Assembly (NCBI GenBank): GCA_021776235.1
Contig: JAJFGG010000152.1
Coordinates: 1-64,000, forward strand
Source: Alphaproteobacteria bacterium
GTDB taxonomy: Bacteria; Pseudomonadota; Alphaproteobacteria; GCA-2731375
Direction of reading: 5' to 3'
DNA length: 64,000 bases
In this document: positions 25,934 to 34,799 of the stretch, in pieces
Position numbering within the stretch: position 1 is the stretch's first letter
Layout: each line of letters opens with the position of its first letter
Position numbers and translations under genes: made by a program
Notes under the pieces: generated by a model
What the model was told of the DNA's origin: nothing
Databases searched by the model: none
What the model saw: only the letters and a program-made list of their open reading frames with translations

Positions 25934-27442
25934 ATGAAACCGACTGACAAACAGCTCCAGGATATTGCCGCGACCTTTGGCGTTACCTTGACGGCGGAGG
26001 ACGCAGAGTTCTTCTCCGCCATATTGGGTCCGCAGTTCGAACTGACGGACGCCGCCCTGACGGGACCCGATGCCTTGCCGGAGGTCAAATATCCCCGCAA
26101 ACCCGGCACCCGGCCAGCGGCCGCAGATAATCCGCTGAACGCCTGGTATTATAAAACCGAGGTAAAGGGCGCCGCCGAAGGCAAACTGGCCGGCAGGACC
26201 GTCGCCTTGAAGGATACCGTGTTGTTGGCCGGCGTGCCTCTGATGAATGGCGCCTCGGTCATGGAAGGCTATGTGCCGGAAGTTGATGCCACGATTGTGA
26301 CCCGCATGCTGGATGCGGGCGCCACCATCACCGGCAAGGCGGTCTGCGAGTATTTTTGTCTTTCGGGCAGCAGTTACACCTCGTCCACGGGCCCGGTGCA
26401 TAATCCCGTCAAACATGGCTATTCGGCGGGCGGCTCGTCGTCGGGCAGCGCCGCGCTGGTGGGCGCGGGCGCCGTGGACATGTCCATCGGCGGCGATCAG
26501 GCCGGCTCCATCCGCATTCCGGCGGCATTTTCTGGCATCGTCGGCATGAAACCGACCCATGGCCTGGTCCCCTATAGCGGCATCATGAGTATGGAAATAT
26601 CCATTGATCACGTGGGGCCGATGACCGCCAATGTGGCTGACAACGCTTTGTTTCTGGAGGTGCTGGCCGGACCCGACGGCTATGACTGCCGGCAGGCCGG
26701 CGTGCGGGCCGACAGCTATACCGAGGAACTGGACCGTGGCGTCGAAGGCCTGCGCATCGCTGTCGTCGACGAGGCCTTCGGCCTGGAAGAATCCGAAGAA
26801 GCGGTTGATGCGGCCGTCTTGGCGGCGGCCGATCTGCTGGCCGGCCTGGGCGCCAAGGTAGAGCGAATTTCGGTGCCCATGCATAGGGACATCGGCAATA
26901 TCTACCTGCCCATGATCGCCGAGGGCATGGTGCGCCAGTTTACCTTTGGCGGCGGCGTGGCCAGTGGGGCGGCGGGCTTCTATCCACCCAGCCTGATTGA
27001 GAAAATCAATGCCGCCGGACGGCGGGCCAATGAATGGCCCGATACGGTGAAAGCCATGACCTTGCTGGGCGCCTGGGTCAGCCAGACCTATGGCGGACGC
27101 ATCTACGGCAAGGGGCAGAATCTCAAGCGCCAGGCCACGGCCCAATATGCGGAACTGTTCAAGGATTGGGATCTGCTGCTGACGCCGACCCTGCCCATGG
27201 CGGCCATGCCCTTGCCCGGCGAGGGCGCCGACCGGTTGAGCAAGATCGAACAGGCCTGGTGCATGCTGGCAAATACCTCGCCCTACAACTATACGGGTAA
27301 TCCGGCCATCTCGGTGCCCTGTGGCCGCAACGCCGACGGCCTGCCGGCTGGATTACAGTTGATCGGCCGTCACTACGACGAACGTACGATTTACCGCGCG
27401 GCGGCGGCGTTCGAGGCCAACTTCGATTGGCGGGAATCGTAA
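25934..27442 (+). CDS. Amidase 2 (amidase-signature family)
   Basis: The protein has 502 residues from ATG 25934, which follows GGGAGACGAGG; a TTG at 25913 is unlikely. The triad is K93, the cis-serine in GGSSSGSAA and S192, but the nucleophile motif reads GGDQAGSIRIPA with Ala where the other two amidases have Gly. Residues around the pocket diverge (for example SSYTSSTGPV against SHTNATG), so a different amide is probably used. It is the last gene of the transporter operon and faces the third amidase. Confidence 0.92.
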   Translation: MKPTDKQLQDIAATFGVTLTAEDAEFFSAILGPQFELTDAALTGPDALPEVKYPRKPGTRPAAADNPLNAWYYKTEVKGAAEGKLAGRTVALKDTVLLAGVPLMNGASVMEGYVPEVDATIVTRMLDAGATITGKAVCEYFCLSGSSYTSSTGPVHNPVKHGYSAGGSSSGSAALVGAGAVDMSIGGDQAGSIRIPAAFSGIVGMKPTHGLVPYSGIMSMEISIDHVGPMTANVADNALFLEVLAGPDGYDCRQAGVRADSYTEELDRGVEGLRIAVVDEAFGLEESEEAVDAAVLAAADLLAGLGAKVERISVPMHRDIGNIYLPMIAEGMVRQFTFGGGVASGAAGFYPPSLIEKINAAGRRANEWPDTVKAMTLLGAWVSQTYGGRIYGKGQNLKRQATAQYAELFKDWDLLLTPTLPMAAMPLPGEGADRLSKIEQAWCMLANTSPYNYTGNPAISVPCGRNADGLPAGLQLIGRHYDERTIYRAAAAFEANFDWRES

Positions 27443-27449
27443 AAAAACT

Positions 27450-27480
27450 GGGGCGCTGCCTCATCTGGATGCAGCGCCCC
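27450..27480 (-). terminator. Intrinsic terminator between convergent amidase genes
   Basis: GGGGCGCTGC (27450-27459) and GCAGCGCCCC (27471-27480) form a perfect 10-bp stem with an 11-nt loop. On the minus strand it is followed by AGTTTTTTT, making a strong terminator for amidase 3. It starts 7 bp past the amidase 2 stop and could also stop that transcript less efficiently. Confidence 0.85.
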
Positions 27481-27518
27481 GAATTCCCGGGTCAGTAGCC
27501 CGGAAGTACTCTATATTT

Positions 27519-29042
27519 TTACATGGATTTCCATTTCGTGCCCAATTCAAAGGCATGGGCGGCGCGGTAAATCGTGGATTCGTCAAAATGTTTGCCGACC
27601 AACTGCATGCTGACCGGCAGGCCTTTTGACATGCCGCATGGTATCGCCATGGCCGGGTGATGAGTGATATCGAACGGTGCCGTATTGTAAAGCATCTCGA
27701 GCGCCCGTTGGACATATTCCTCACGCGAGGCGTCAGGACCGGGCAGGGGGGTCGCCTTGACTGGCGTCGTCGGCATCACCAGTAAATCGTAATCGGCCAA
27801 CACCGCATCGTAAGCGGCCGTCAACAATCGGGTGATGTTCATGGCCTTGCCGTAATAGCGGCTGCCGTGTTGATTGTTGATATAGGTTCCGAACATGGTG
27901 AAAAGCTTGGTCGTCTCCGACATCTCGTCGGCCCGCTCGCGCCAGCCACGATGTTTGTCCATCAGGGACGTAACGTAGAGGTCCGGCCGGCTGCTGCCAT
28001 AGCCGTCGCCATGCATCATGGTCTGGGTCAGGCCTTCTATGCCGATGGGCAGCCACAGCGCGCCGCCCAGGGTATGCATGGGGATCGAGACTTCTTTCAC
28101 CTTGGCGCCCAGGGATTGCAGTTTCTTGACGGCGGCGCGGACCTTGGTGTTGACATCACTTTCCGCGTTCTCCGCCTGGTAGCCTTCCTTGACGACGGCT
28201 ATCTTCATACCCTTGAGACCCTTGGCACCGTCTTCCAACGCCTTGGTATAGCGTTGTGTCCTGACGTTGTATTGACGCGGATCGTAGCCGTCGTCGCCGG
28301 CGATGGCTTCCAGCAACAGGGCATTGTCGGCCACGGTATTGGTCATCGGGCCGGTGTGGTCCACATAGATCTCGATAGGCATGATGCCGGTATAGGGCAC
28401 CAGGCCGTGGGTCGCTTTCATGCCATAGATGCCGCAATACGAAGCCGGCATGCGGATGGATCCGCCCTGGTCACCGCCCATGGCCATGTCGACTTCCCCG
28501 GCCGCGACAAGGGCAGCACTGCCCGAGGACGAGCCGCCGGCGGAATAACCCATCTTGTGCGGGTTATGCACGGCGCCGGTGGCATTGGTGTGGCTGCCGC
28601 CCGACAGGCAAAATGATTCACAATGCGCCTTGCCGACGATAGTGCCGCCAGCATCCAAAATGCGGGTTACCACTGTCGCATCGATCTCCGGCACATAACC
28701 TTCCAAAGTGGCGGCGCCGTTCATCATGGGCACACCGGCCAGCATGATGTTGTCTTTCAAGACGATGGTCTTGCCCTTGAGCTTGCCGCGCGCGGCGCCC
28801 TGTACGGTGGTCTTCACGTACCAGGCGTTATATTTGTTTTCATCGCCGCTGGGCCGATAACCCGGCGTCCGGGCATAGCTGGTTTGCGGCAAATTGTCGG
28901 GCATGGCGTCGATGATGTTGTAAGCCTCGACGTTGCCGCGCATCAATTCGATGTATGAGGCGATATCCGCCTCCGTCAGGTTCAGGCCGATTTCCTCGGC
29001 CACTTCCCAGAGTTGGTCGGGGGTAGGAACTTGGACCGCCAT
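27519..29042 (-). CDS. Amidase 3 (amidase-signature family)
   Basis: The protein has 507 residues. The triad is K96 (IVLKDNIML), the cis-serine in GGSSSGSAA and S195 (GGDQGGSIRMPA). It aligns with amidase 1 almost without gaps around the catalytic core (VPMMNGAATLEGYVPEI against VPMMNGSATMEGFVPNV), so the two are recent paralogues. It is transcribed towards the transporter operon from its own promoter upstream of 29042. Confidence 0.92.
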   Translation of the reverse strand: MAVQVPTPDQLWEVAEEIGLNLTEADIASYIELMRGNVEAYNIIDAMPDNLPQTSYARTPGYRPSGDENKYNAWYVKTTVQGAARGKLKGKTIVLKDNIMLAGVPMMNGAATLEGYVPEIDATVVTRILDAGGTIVGKAHCESFCLSGGSHTNATGAVHNPHKMGYSAGGSSSGSAALVAAGEVDMAMGGDQGGSIRMPASYCGIYGMKATHGLVPYTGIMPIEIYVDHTGPMTNTVADNALLLEAIAGDDGYDPRQYNVRTQRYTKALEDGAKGLKGMKIAVVKEGYQAENAESDVNTKVRAAVKKLQSLGAKVKEVSIPMHTLGGALWLPIGIEGLTQTMMHGDGYGSSRPDLYVTSLMDKHRGWRERADEMSETTKLFTMFGTYINNQHGSRYYGKAMNITRLLTAAYDAVLADYDLLVMPTTPVKATPLPGPDASREEYVQRALEMLYNTAPFDITHHPAMAIPCGMSKGLPVSMQLVGKHFDESTIYRAAHAFELGTKWKSM

Positions 29043-29360
29043 TGTGTGCTCTCCTGTGTTGCTTGAGTTCTTGTTGCAGAATTTTTGCGCCCATACTTGA
29101 AACAGTCAGCAAGCCTAAACTGATGCTTGGTGCCAGGGCAACCGTGTCAATGCGCCTGCCGGCCGGTGTCGGGCGTTTCCCAGCCGCTCTTCGGCGACCC
29201 TCGACCCTGTTAACGCAATTACACCCTGAAATCCTGTTCATTGATATCTGGGTTCCCCGGCGATTTGATCATAAGATAATCCTGGCGGGCGCGATGATGG
29301 TCGTCGGCGCTCTAATTGCGAGTGACGGGGACGCCGGCGCTGGAAAACGGGGAGATGACA
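29043..29360. other. Divergent intergenic region, amidase 3 and SDR
   Basis: Promoters for the leftward amidase and the rightward SDR gene should lie here. Some AT-rich sequence is present near 29265-29280 (TTTGATCATAAGATAAT), but I cannot assign a confident promoter. GGGGAG at 29349-29354 is the SDR ribosome site. Confidence 0.4.
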
Positions 29361-30122
29361 ATGGATCTGGAATTAAGGGGCCTGCGGGCCGTGGTAAGCG
29401 GCGGCACCAAAGGGATTGGCCGGGCGGTAGCGGAACTGTTGGCGGACGAGGGCGCCGCCGTGGCGATTTGTGCCCGCGATGAGGCGGCCGTTACCGCGGC
29501 AACCACGGATCTGCAATCGCGGGGCGCTTCGGCTTTTGGCCAGGCGCTTGATGTCTCCGATGCGGCCGGTCTCAAGGCCTGGATTGAAGCCGCGGCGGAG
29601 GCAATGGGTGGGATCGATATCGTCGTTGCCAATGTATCGGCGTTGGCGATCAACAATGACGAAGACAGCTGGCGCCAGGGCTTCGAGGTCGACTTGATGC
29701 ACAGCGTGCGCATGGTCGACGCGGCCATGCCGTGGCTGGAGAACAGCGCCGCCGCCTCGATCGTAACGGTTTCCAGTGTCTCAGGCCGGGAGATTGATTT
29801 TGCCGCCGGACCTTATGGCGCCTTCAAGGCCGCCCTGCTGCACTATACCCAGGGTCTGGCCAGCCAATTGGCAGGCAAAGGTATCCGGGCCAACTCCGTC
29901 TCGCCCGGGAATACCTATTTCGACGGCGGCGTCTGGCAGCAGATTGAGCAGGGTAACCCTGATTTCTATGCCCAGGCCCTGGGCCTCAATCCCACTGGAC
30001 GCATGGCCAGGCCGGAGGAGGTCGCCCGCGCGGTCGTATTCCTGGCCAGTCCAGCCGCCAGTTTTATCATGGGAACCAATCTGGTTGTGGATGGCGCTCT
30101 GACAAGAGGGGTTCAATTATAA
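29361..30122 (+). CDS. Short-chain dehydrogenase/reductase
   Basis: The protein has 253 residues from ATG 29361; GGGGAG six bases upstream decides this start over ATG 29355. The cofactor motif is SGGTKGIG (about 11-18) and the catalytic pair is Ser in VSSVSGRE plus YGAFK. The usual NNAG reads VANVSA. The family oxidises or reduces alcohols and ketones with NAD(P)H, and the substrate cannot be told. It opens a rightward cluster of catabolic genes. Confidence 0.9.
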   Translation: MDLELRGLRAVVSGGTKGIGRAVAELLADEGAAVAICARDEAAVTAATTDLQSRGASAFGQALDVSDAAGLKAWIEAAAEAMGGIDIVVANVSALAINNDEDSWRQGFEVDLMHSVRMVDAAMPWLENSAAASIVTVSSVSGREIDFAAGPYGAFKAALLHYTQGLASQLAGKGIRANSVSPGNTYFDGGVWQQIEQGNPDFYAQALGLNPTGRMARPEEVARAVVFLASPAASFIMGTNLVVDGALTRGVQL

Positions 30123-30127
30123 GGCCC

Positions 30128-30160
30128 TTCAGGCCGGCGGCCGGCGGTGCCTGGCCTGAA
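30128..30160 (+). terminator. Possible hairpin after the SDR gene
   Basis: TTCAGGCC (30128-30135) and GGCCTGAA (30153-30160) can pair across a GC-rich 17-nt loop. There is no T-run, so termination would be weak or factor-dependent. Confidence 0.35.
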
Positions 30161-30206
30161 TATGCAGGCTGGACAGGCGTGGCAATTAGCTGTGGAAGGC
30201 AAAGGC

Positions 30207-30389
30207 ATGAAGTGGGAACCGGCGAAGATTCGCTTCTATCTGTTGATGTTGGCCTGTGGCCTCGTGGTGGCGGGGGCGATCATTTACACCTTTCTGACCC
30301 CAACCCTTGAAGACTGCCTGCAAGAGCAGGCCGACGAGAATCTCAGTTCAGCCTGTTGGGATCTGCTCAGGTCCCAAGGCAAAATTTGA
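30207..30389 (+). CDS. Small single-span membrane protein, unknown
   Basis: The protein has 60 residues from ATG 30207 (MKWEPAKIRF); the frame also opens at GTG 30147, but that start lies in the hairpin region. One transmembrane helix spans about residues 10-31, followed by a short acidic tail with two cysteines (EDCLQEQ, SSACWDLL). I recognise no family. It may be a small membrane partner of a neighbouring gene, or a chance ORF. Confidence 0.5.
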   Translation: MKWEPAKIRFYLLMLACGLVVAGAIIYTFLTPTLEDCLQEQADENLSSACWDLLRSQGKI

Positions 30390-30547
30390 CGCCGCAATTC
30401 TGCAATCCAATGCGTTGTGAGTGCAGGGCGCGATCGTAAAATCCTCACGGCCTCAAGTTTGCGGTCTCCGTGGGCGCCGCTAAATTGACAATCGGCCCCG
30501 TCCCGTTACTCTGAAATTCAAAATCGCGGACCATATGGAGATCGATC

Positions 30548-31342
30548 ATGACGACGGCAAATTGCTTCAATGACGACAATGAGTATGACTTCAACGCTAT
30601 CATCGACAGTTTGAACCGTTATCTGCGTCTCAAGGCGACGCCGATCGGCATGAAACGCTTCAAGACAGTGGCGGATATGGAGGCCGTGCCGAGAATTCGG
30701 CGCCCGGACCCCAACGAAAAGCTGGCGATGGACCAAATCGTCGGTCAATCCCGCTGGATCGGCTACACCCTTGGCATTACCATGGAAAACCTGATGGGCG
30801 CGCAATGCGGTGCCGTCATCGGTCTGCACCCGCGCAGCAAGGAATGGTTGTCCGGGGACCGGATGAAAGGCGTTTGGTACGGCACCTTGAAAGACAGTTC
30901 TGCCCATCAAAGGGCCATGAGCTGCGCTTCCTATGGTGACTATGAAGCCGTCGCGACCTCGCCCCTGGCCTCGGGCCGGCTGGACAATCCGGATATTTGC
31001 CTGATTTATATGACACCGGGACAGATGATCACTTTTATCAATGGTCTGCAGCACAGAAACTACAAGAAATATGAATTCACCTGCGTCGGCGAGAGTGCCT
31101 GCGCGGATTCCTGGGGCAAGGCGCTGAGTACCGGCGAACCGTCGGTCTCCATCCCCTGTTACGCGGAGCGTAAATTTGGCGGTGTCCAGGACGACGAAAT
31201 GCTGGTGGCGATACCGCCTAGTTTTCTGCCGGGCGTTGTCAAAGGACTTGAAGAACTTAGCCGGGTCGGCCTGCGTTATCCGATACCGAACCACGGTCTG
31301 CAAAAATCGCCCCTCGAAAGCATTTCGAAGAGCTACGGCTAA
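30548..31342 (+). CDS. DUF169-family protein
   Basis: The protein has 264 residues, with GGAG upstream of ATG 30548. The sequence fits the DUF169 family: an N-terminal YLRLKATPIGMKRFK segment, RWIGYTLGITMENLMGAQCGAVIGL in the middle, and PDICLIYMTPGQMITFINGLQ followed by VGESACADSWGKAL with conserved cysteines. DUF169 proteins are cytoplasmic and functionally undefined; they often neighbour redox or metal-dependent enzymes. Here it lies upstream of a CoA-transferase and a selenoprotein, which suggests a shared pathway. Confidence 0.8.
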   Translation: MTTANCFNDDNEYDFNAIIDSLNRYLRLKATPIGMKRFKTVADMEAVPRIRRPDPNEKLAMDQIVGQSRWIGYTLGITMENLMGAQCGAVIGLHPRSKEWLSGDRMKGVWYGTLKDSSAHQRAMSCASYGDYEAVATSPLASGRLDNPDICLIYMTPGQMITFINGLQHRNYKKYEFTCVGESACADSWGKALSTGEPSVSIPCYAERKFGGVQDDEMLVAIPPSFLPGVVKGLEELSRVGLRYPIPNHGLQKSPLESISKSYG

Positions 31343-31454
31343 TCGCTTCCGCGACCGAACCATCCCAGAGCATTTCCGGGCTATTCTGGGTCATTTGACC
31401 GTCCACCAAGGCCCCGTGGCCGCGGTGCGGCACCTGACATAAGGAGATGCCGCC

Positions 31455-32570
31455 ATGAAAGATTGTTTCTCCGGGATAGAGGTTCTGGAGATCGGGGTCA
31501 TGACGCCGGGTAAGTTCGCGGGTTTCCTGCTGGTCGGTTGGGGCGCGCGGTCGCTCCGCATCGAGCGCCCCAGCGGCGGGCCGGATACGATCAGCAACGA
31601 GGACCTGCTGCTCAACCAGGGCAAGCGTTCAATTACGGTCGATCTGCGCTCCGAGGCCGGGCGCCAGGTGGTCCACCGCCTCGCCGCCAGGGCCGACGTG
31701 GTGATCGAAGGCCATCGGCCGGGCGTCGCCGAACGCCTCGGTATCGATTGGGATACGCTTCGCGAGATTAATCAACGGCTGGTTTATTGTTCGATCTCGG
31801 GTTTCGGCCAGCAGGGGCCGGACCGTCTGCGCCCGGGCTTCGACCTGATCTTCCAGGCGGCTACGGGGCTGTTGCACGCGACGACGCCGCCGGGCGCTAC
31901 GCCCGGCGTGCCGGCGACCTTTCTTGCGGACGCTGTTTCGGGCTATGCCGCCGGTTTCGCAATCGCGGCGGCCCTCCGGAAGGCCGCGGCGGAGGGGGTC
32001 GGGTCCTATCTGGATATCTCGATGCTGGAGGCGGCGTTTTCGCTGCTCGCTGTCTCACACGGAACACAGCGTGACGGTATCCTCCCGGATCGACCCGCTT
32101 CAACCGCCGCCTACAACGTTTACCAGGCGGCGGACGGCCGCTATATCGCGATCGGCGCCGCCCGGCGGGCCTCGCGCCGGGCACTTTTCGAACACCTGGG
32201 GCGCGGCGATCTATCCGAGCGAGGCGCCATGCCAGGCGATGCGGAGGCGGCGGCATTCCTTCGTACGGCGATCGCGGCCCGGCCGGCCGAAGAATGGGTG
32301 GCGGAGCTTGGCGCACTGGATATCGAAGTCTCGCTGGTGCGCTCGCCGGCGGAAGCTTTTGCTGATCCTCAACTTCTCGCGCGTGGCATGATCGCGGCCT
32401 CGGAGCACCCGCAAGAGGGACCGCTTCGTCAGATCAATGCCGTTGCCGGGCCGGGTTCCCTTAAACTCGCGCCGGCGCCCGCAATTGGCCGCGACAACGA
32501 GGCCGTCATCGCCGAACTGGGATACAGCAAAGAGGCGGTCATCGCCCTTCGTGGCGAGGACACGGTTTGA
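31455..32570 (+). CDS. CoA-transferase family III (CaiB/BaiF type), copy 1
   Basis: The protein has 371 residues and AAGGAGA precedes ATG 31455. It begins FSGIEVLEIGVMTPGKFAGFLLVGWGA, the usual family opening, contains the strand AGRQVVHRLAARADVVIEGHRPGVAERLGI, and has the expected catalytic Asp in LADAVSGYAAGFAIAAAL, followed by GSYLDISMLEAAF. These enzymes move CoA between carboxylic acids. Substrates cannot be read from sequence. It probably activates an acid for the pathway encoded around it. Confidence 0.9.
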   Translation: MKDCFSGIEVLEIGVMTPGKFAGFLLVGWGARSLRIERPSGGPDTISNEDLLLNQGKRSITVDLRSEAGRQVVHRLAARADVVIEGHRPGVAERLGIDWDTLREINQRLVYCSISGFGQQGPDRLRPGFDLIFQAATGLLHATTPPGATPGVPATFLADAVSGYAAGFAIAAALRKAAAEGVGSYLDISMLEAAFSLLAVSHGTQRDGILPDRPASTAAYNVYQAADGRYIAIGAARRASRRALFEHLGRGDLSERGAMPGDAEAAAFLRTAIAARPAEEWVAELGALDIEVSLVRSPAEAFADPQLLARGMIAASEHPQEGPLRQINAVAGPGSLKLAPAPAIGRDNEAVIAELGYSKEAVIALRGEDTV

Positions 32571-32645
32571 CGTCGTTTTGCGGCCCGCCCTATTGCCGCT
32601 ATACTTGACGGATGCGGTACCAGCCAGAAACAAGGAATGCATAGC

Positions 32646-33521
32646 ATGAGCCATGTTGAATATATGCGACGGATCCGGGACTACTATCTGGGTCAGGGCT
32701 ATGAGAAGCCCTATACCTGGGCGCATTTCGAGGATGTTCCCTTTACGCCGCTGCAGAAGCCGCTGTCTGAATCCACGGTTACTCTGTTCTCGACATCGGA
32801 CGTCTCGGTCCGGCAAAAGGACGGCGCTGCGCTGTCGGCAGTGGAGACCACGGTCGGTGAAGTTTACTCGGTTCCCTGGAACACACCGATTGGGGAGTTA
32901 TACAGCCGGCAGGAAAGCTTCGACCGGTACGCGACCTCGCTCGATGATGTCGACTCTTACCTGCCGCTGACCCGCCTACGGGAATTCGTCGAGGCGGGAC
33001 GCATCGGTGCGGTGACACGCAGCTTTCACAACATCAACCGCGGCTACAGCCAGAAACTGATGCTGGAGACCTCGGCGCCGGCCGCTTTGGCGAAGTGCCG
33101 TGAAGAAGGGGCCGACGTCGCGATACTCACGCCCGTCTGACCCGTCTGCCACCAGACCGTGAGTCTGGTCGCACGTCACTTGGAAGAAAACGGCATACCC
33201 ACGGTGATCATTGGTGCGGCGCGCGACATTGTCGAGCATTGCGGCGTTTCGCGCTTCGTCTTCGTGGACTTTCCGCTGGGAAGCCCCTGCGGCGAACCCT
33301 TTGATGGCGATATGCAGAGCCGGGTCGTCGCTACGGCGCTGGATTTGCTTGAAACAGCCAAGGCGCCCCGCACCACCATTACCATGCCGCTTGCCTGGTC
33401 CGGGGGCGAGGCCTGGAAGGATACCGTCTTTACGGCCGAGCAACCCTTCCTTTCGCAAGACCAGGTGAAGAACTGGGAGGCGCGGAAGCAACGCTATCGC
33501 GACCAAAAAACACCAACCTAG
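32646..33521 (+). CDS. Selenoprotein of the glycine/betaine/D-proline reductase B family (in-frame TGA = Sec165)
   Basis: The protein has 291 residues when TGA 33138-33140 is read as selenocysteine; the real stop is TAG 33519-33521. ATG 32646 lies about ten bases after AAGGA. The first half (164 residues) ends ADVAILTPV and the second continues in the same frame as PVCHQTVSLVARHLEENGIPTV, so the redox motif is U165-P-V-C168. Downstream, FVFVDFPLGSPCGEP matches the family's conserved block. GrdB/PrdB enzymes use this Sec-x-x-Cys to reduce C-N bonds of glycine, betaine or D-proline. Its size is closer to PrdB (about 240) than GrdB (about 435). No pyruvoyl-type partner subunit (PrdA/GrdE-like) is seen nearby, so the substrate is open. 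A SECIS-like hairpin follows the TGA. Confidence 0.9.
33151..33169 (+). promoter_or_regulatory. SECIS-like hairpin of the GrdB/PrdB-family selenoprotein
   Basis: ACCAGAC (33151-33157) pairs perfectly with GTCTGGT (33163-33169) around a CGTGA loop. The loop begins 17 nt after the TGA and its first G is the 19th base after it, inside the known distance range for bacterial SECIS elements bound by SelB. The element lies within the coding sequence, as in other bacterial selenoprotein genes. Confidence 0.8.
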
Positions 33522-33657
33522 TGGCGTGATTGCAACGGCTAGTTTCCGTCCGTAAGGATCGGGCGCATAGCAAAAGCAGCGATGGCCGGCCGGGCGATCC
33601 CGGTCAATTCGGAAATGCGCCTGGCGACACCGTAGACAATCTACGATGGGAGAAAAC

Positions 33658-34692
33658 ATGACGAAGGAAGACTTTACCCATGGCATGAAGACCGAGCGTA
33701 TGACCGACATCGCGCTTGCCTTCAAGAAAACCGGCACGCTGCTGGCGGCGATCGAGTTGGGATTGTTCTCCCACATCTCGGGCGGTGCGGGCACGGCCGG
33801 GGAACTGGGAGCGGCGATGGGCATAGAGGCCGAGAAGGCCGACCGCTTGCTCACCGCCTGCAAGGCAATGGACCTGCTGCGCGAAGTCGATGGCCGCCAC
33901 GTCAACATGAGCGATGTGGAGCGTTATCTGGTTAAGGACAGCCGCACTTATTTTGGCGACTATCTGACCTATATCGCGCAGCGCGACTATGCCAACTGGG
34001 ACCATATCGCCGACGATCTGACGGCGGCTTCCGACGGCGACGGGCGTGACGAGCGTAGCTACCTCAATTACCTGCAGGACCCAGAGGCCGCGCGGCGCTT
34101 TACCGTTGCCGGTTACGAGGCATCCATCGGCCTGGGCCACAAACTGGCCAAGGAGTACGATTTCTCGCGATTTGGCCACTGGCTGGACATCGCTGGCGGC
34201 TCGGGCTGTTATGCAATCGCGGCCTCCGAGCGTAATCCGGATCTGCGGGTGACCATCATGGACCAGCCCAACGTGATCCTGATCGCACAGGAGTTTGTCG
34301 CCAAACATGGGCTGGAAGCGCGCATCGACACCGTGCCTGGGAACTTTCTGGAGACGCCTTTCCCCGGCGGACATGACCTGGCCTCGTACATCACGCCGTT
34401 GCAGGGTTACATGCCCGACGAGATCATCGCCGTACTGCGCCGGACACAGGATGCGCTCAAACCCGGCGGTGAAATGCTGATCATCGATTACATGCTGCAG
34501 GACGACAAGACCGGTCCGCTGGATCCGGCTTTCGTCAATTTGGCCGGCGTGCGCCGGGGCCGTTATCTCGGGCGCGTCAATACCGGTGCCGAATGGTGTG
34601 ACTTCCTTGGCCAGGCGGGCTATGTCAATGCCGTTGCGCGCTGGTTTACGCCGCATCAGCTGGGCCTGATCACCGCGCAGAAACCTGTTTAG
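33658..34692 (+). CDS. SAM-dependent O-methyltransferase-like protein with dimerisation domain
   Basis: The protein has 344 residues from ATG 33658, preceded by GGGAGAA; ATG 33646 is too close to that site. The N-terminal part (about 15-90) looks like the winged-helix dimerisation domain of plant-type O-methyltransferases (LLAAIELGLFSHI, AGELGAAMGIEAEKADRLL). The Rossmann part has the SAM motif LDIAGGSGCYAIAASERNPDL and a later ALKPGGEMLIIDYML. It could methylate a hydroxyl of a pathway intermediate; the family also includes enzymes with other activities. Confidence 0.85.
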   Translation: MTKEDFTHGMKTERMTDIALAFKKTGTLLAAIELGLFSHISGGAGTAGELGAAMGIEAEKADRLLTACKAMDLLREVDGRHVNMSDVERYLVKDSRTYFGDYLTYIAQRDYANWDHIADDLTAASDGDGRDERSYLNYLQDPEAARRFTVAGYEASIGLGHKLAKEYDFSRFGHWLDIAGGSGCYAIAASERNPDLRVTIMDQPNVILIAQEFVAKHGLEARIDTVPGNFLETPFPGGHDLASYITPLQGYMPDEIIAVLRRTQDALKPGGEMLIIDYMLQDDKTGPLDPAFVNLAGVRRGRYLGRVNTGAEWCDFLGQAGYVNAVARWFTPHQLGLITAQKPV

Positions 34693-34799
34693 GGCCTGTC
34701 CTGGAAGAATCCAACCGCCAGGCGACGCCTTGTGGATAAAACCCTGCCCCGCGGTTCCTTGAGCGTTAGCGGTTTGCAGTTCAATTGGGAGCCAGATAC

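Noticed and set aside
25910-27145. 411-codon minus-strand ORF opposite amidase 2
   Set aside because: The His/Gly/Arg-rich composition is typical of an antisense shadow; the amidase triad is on the plus strand.
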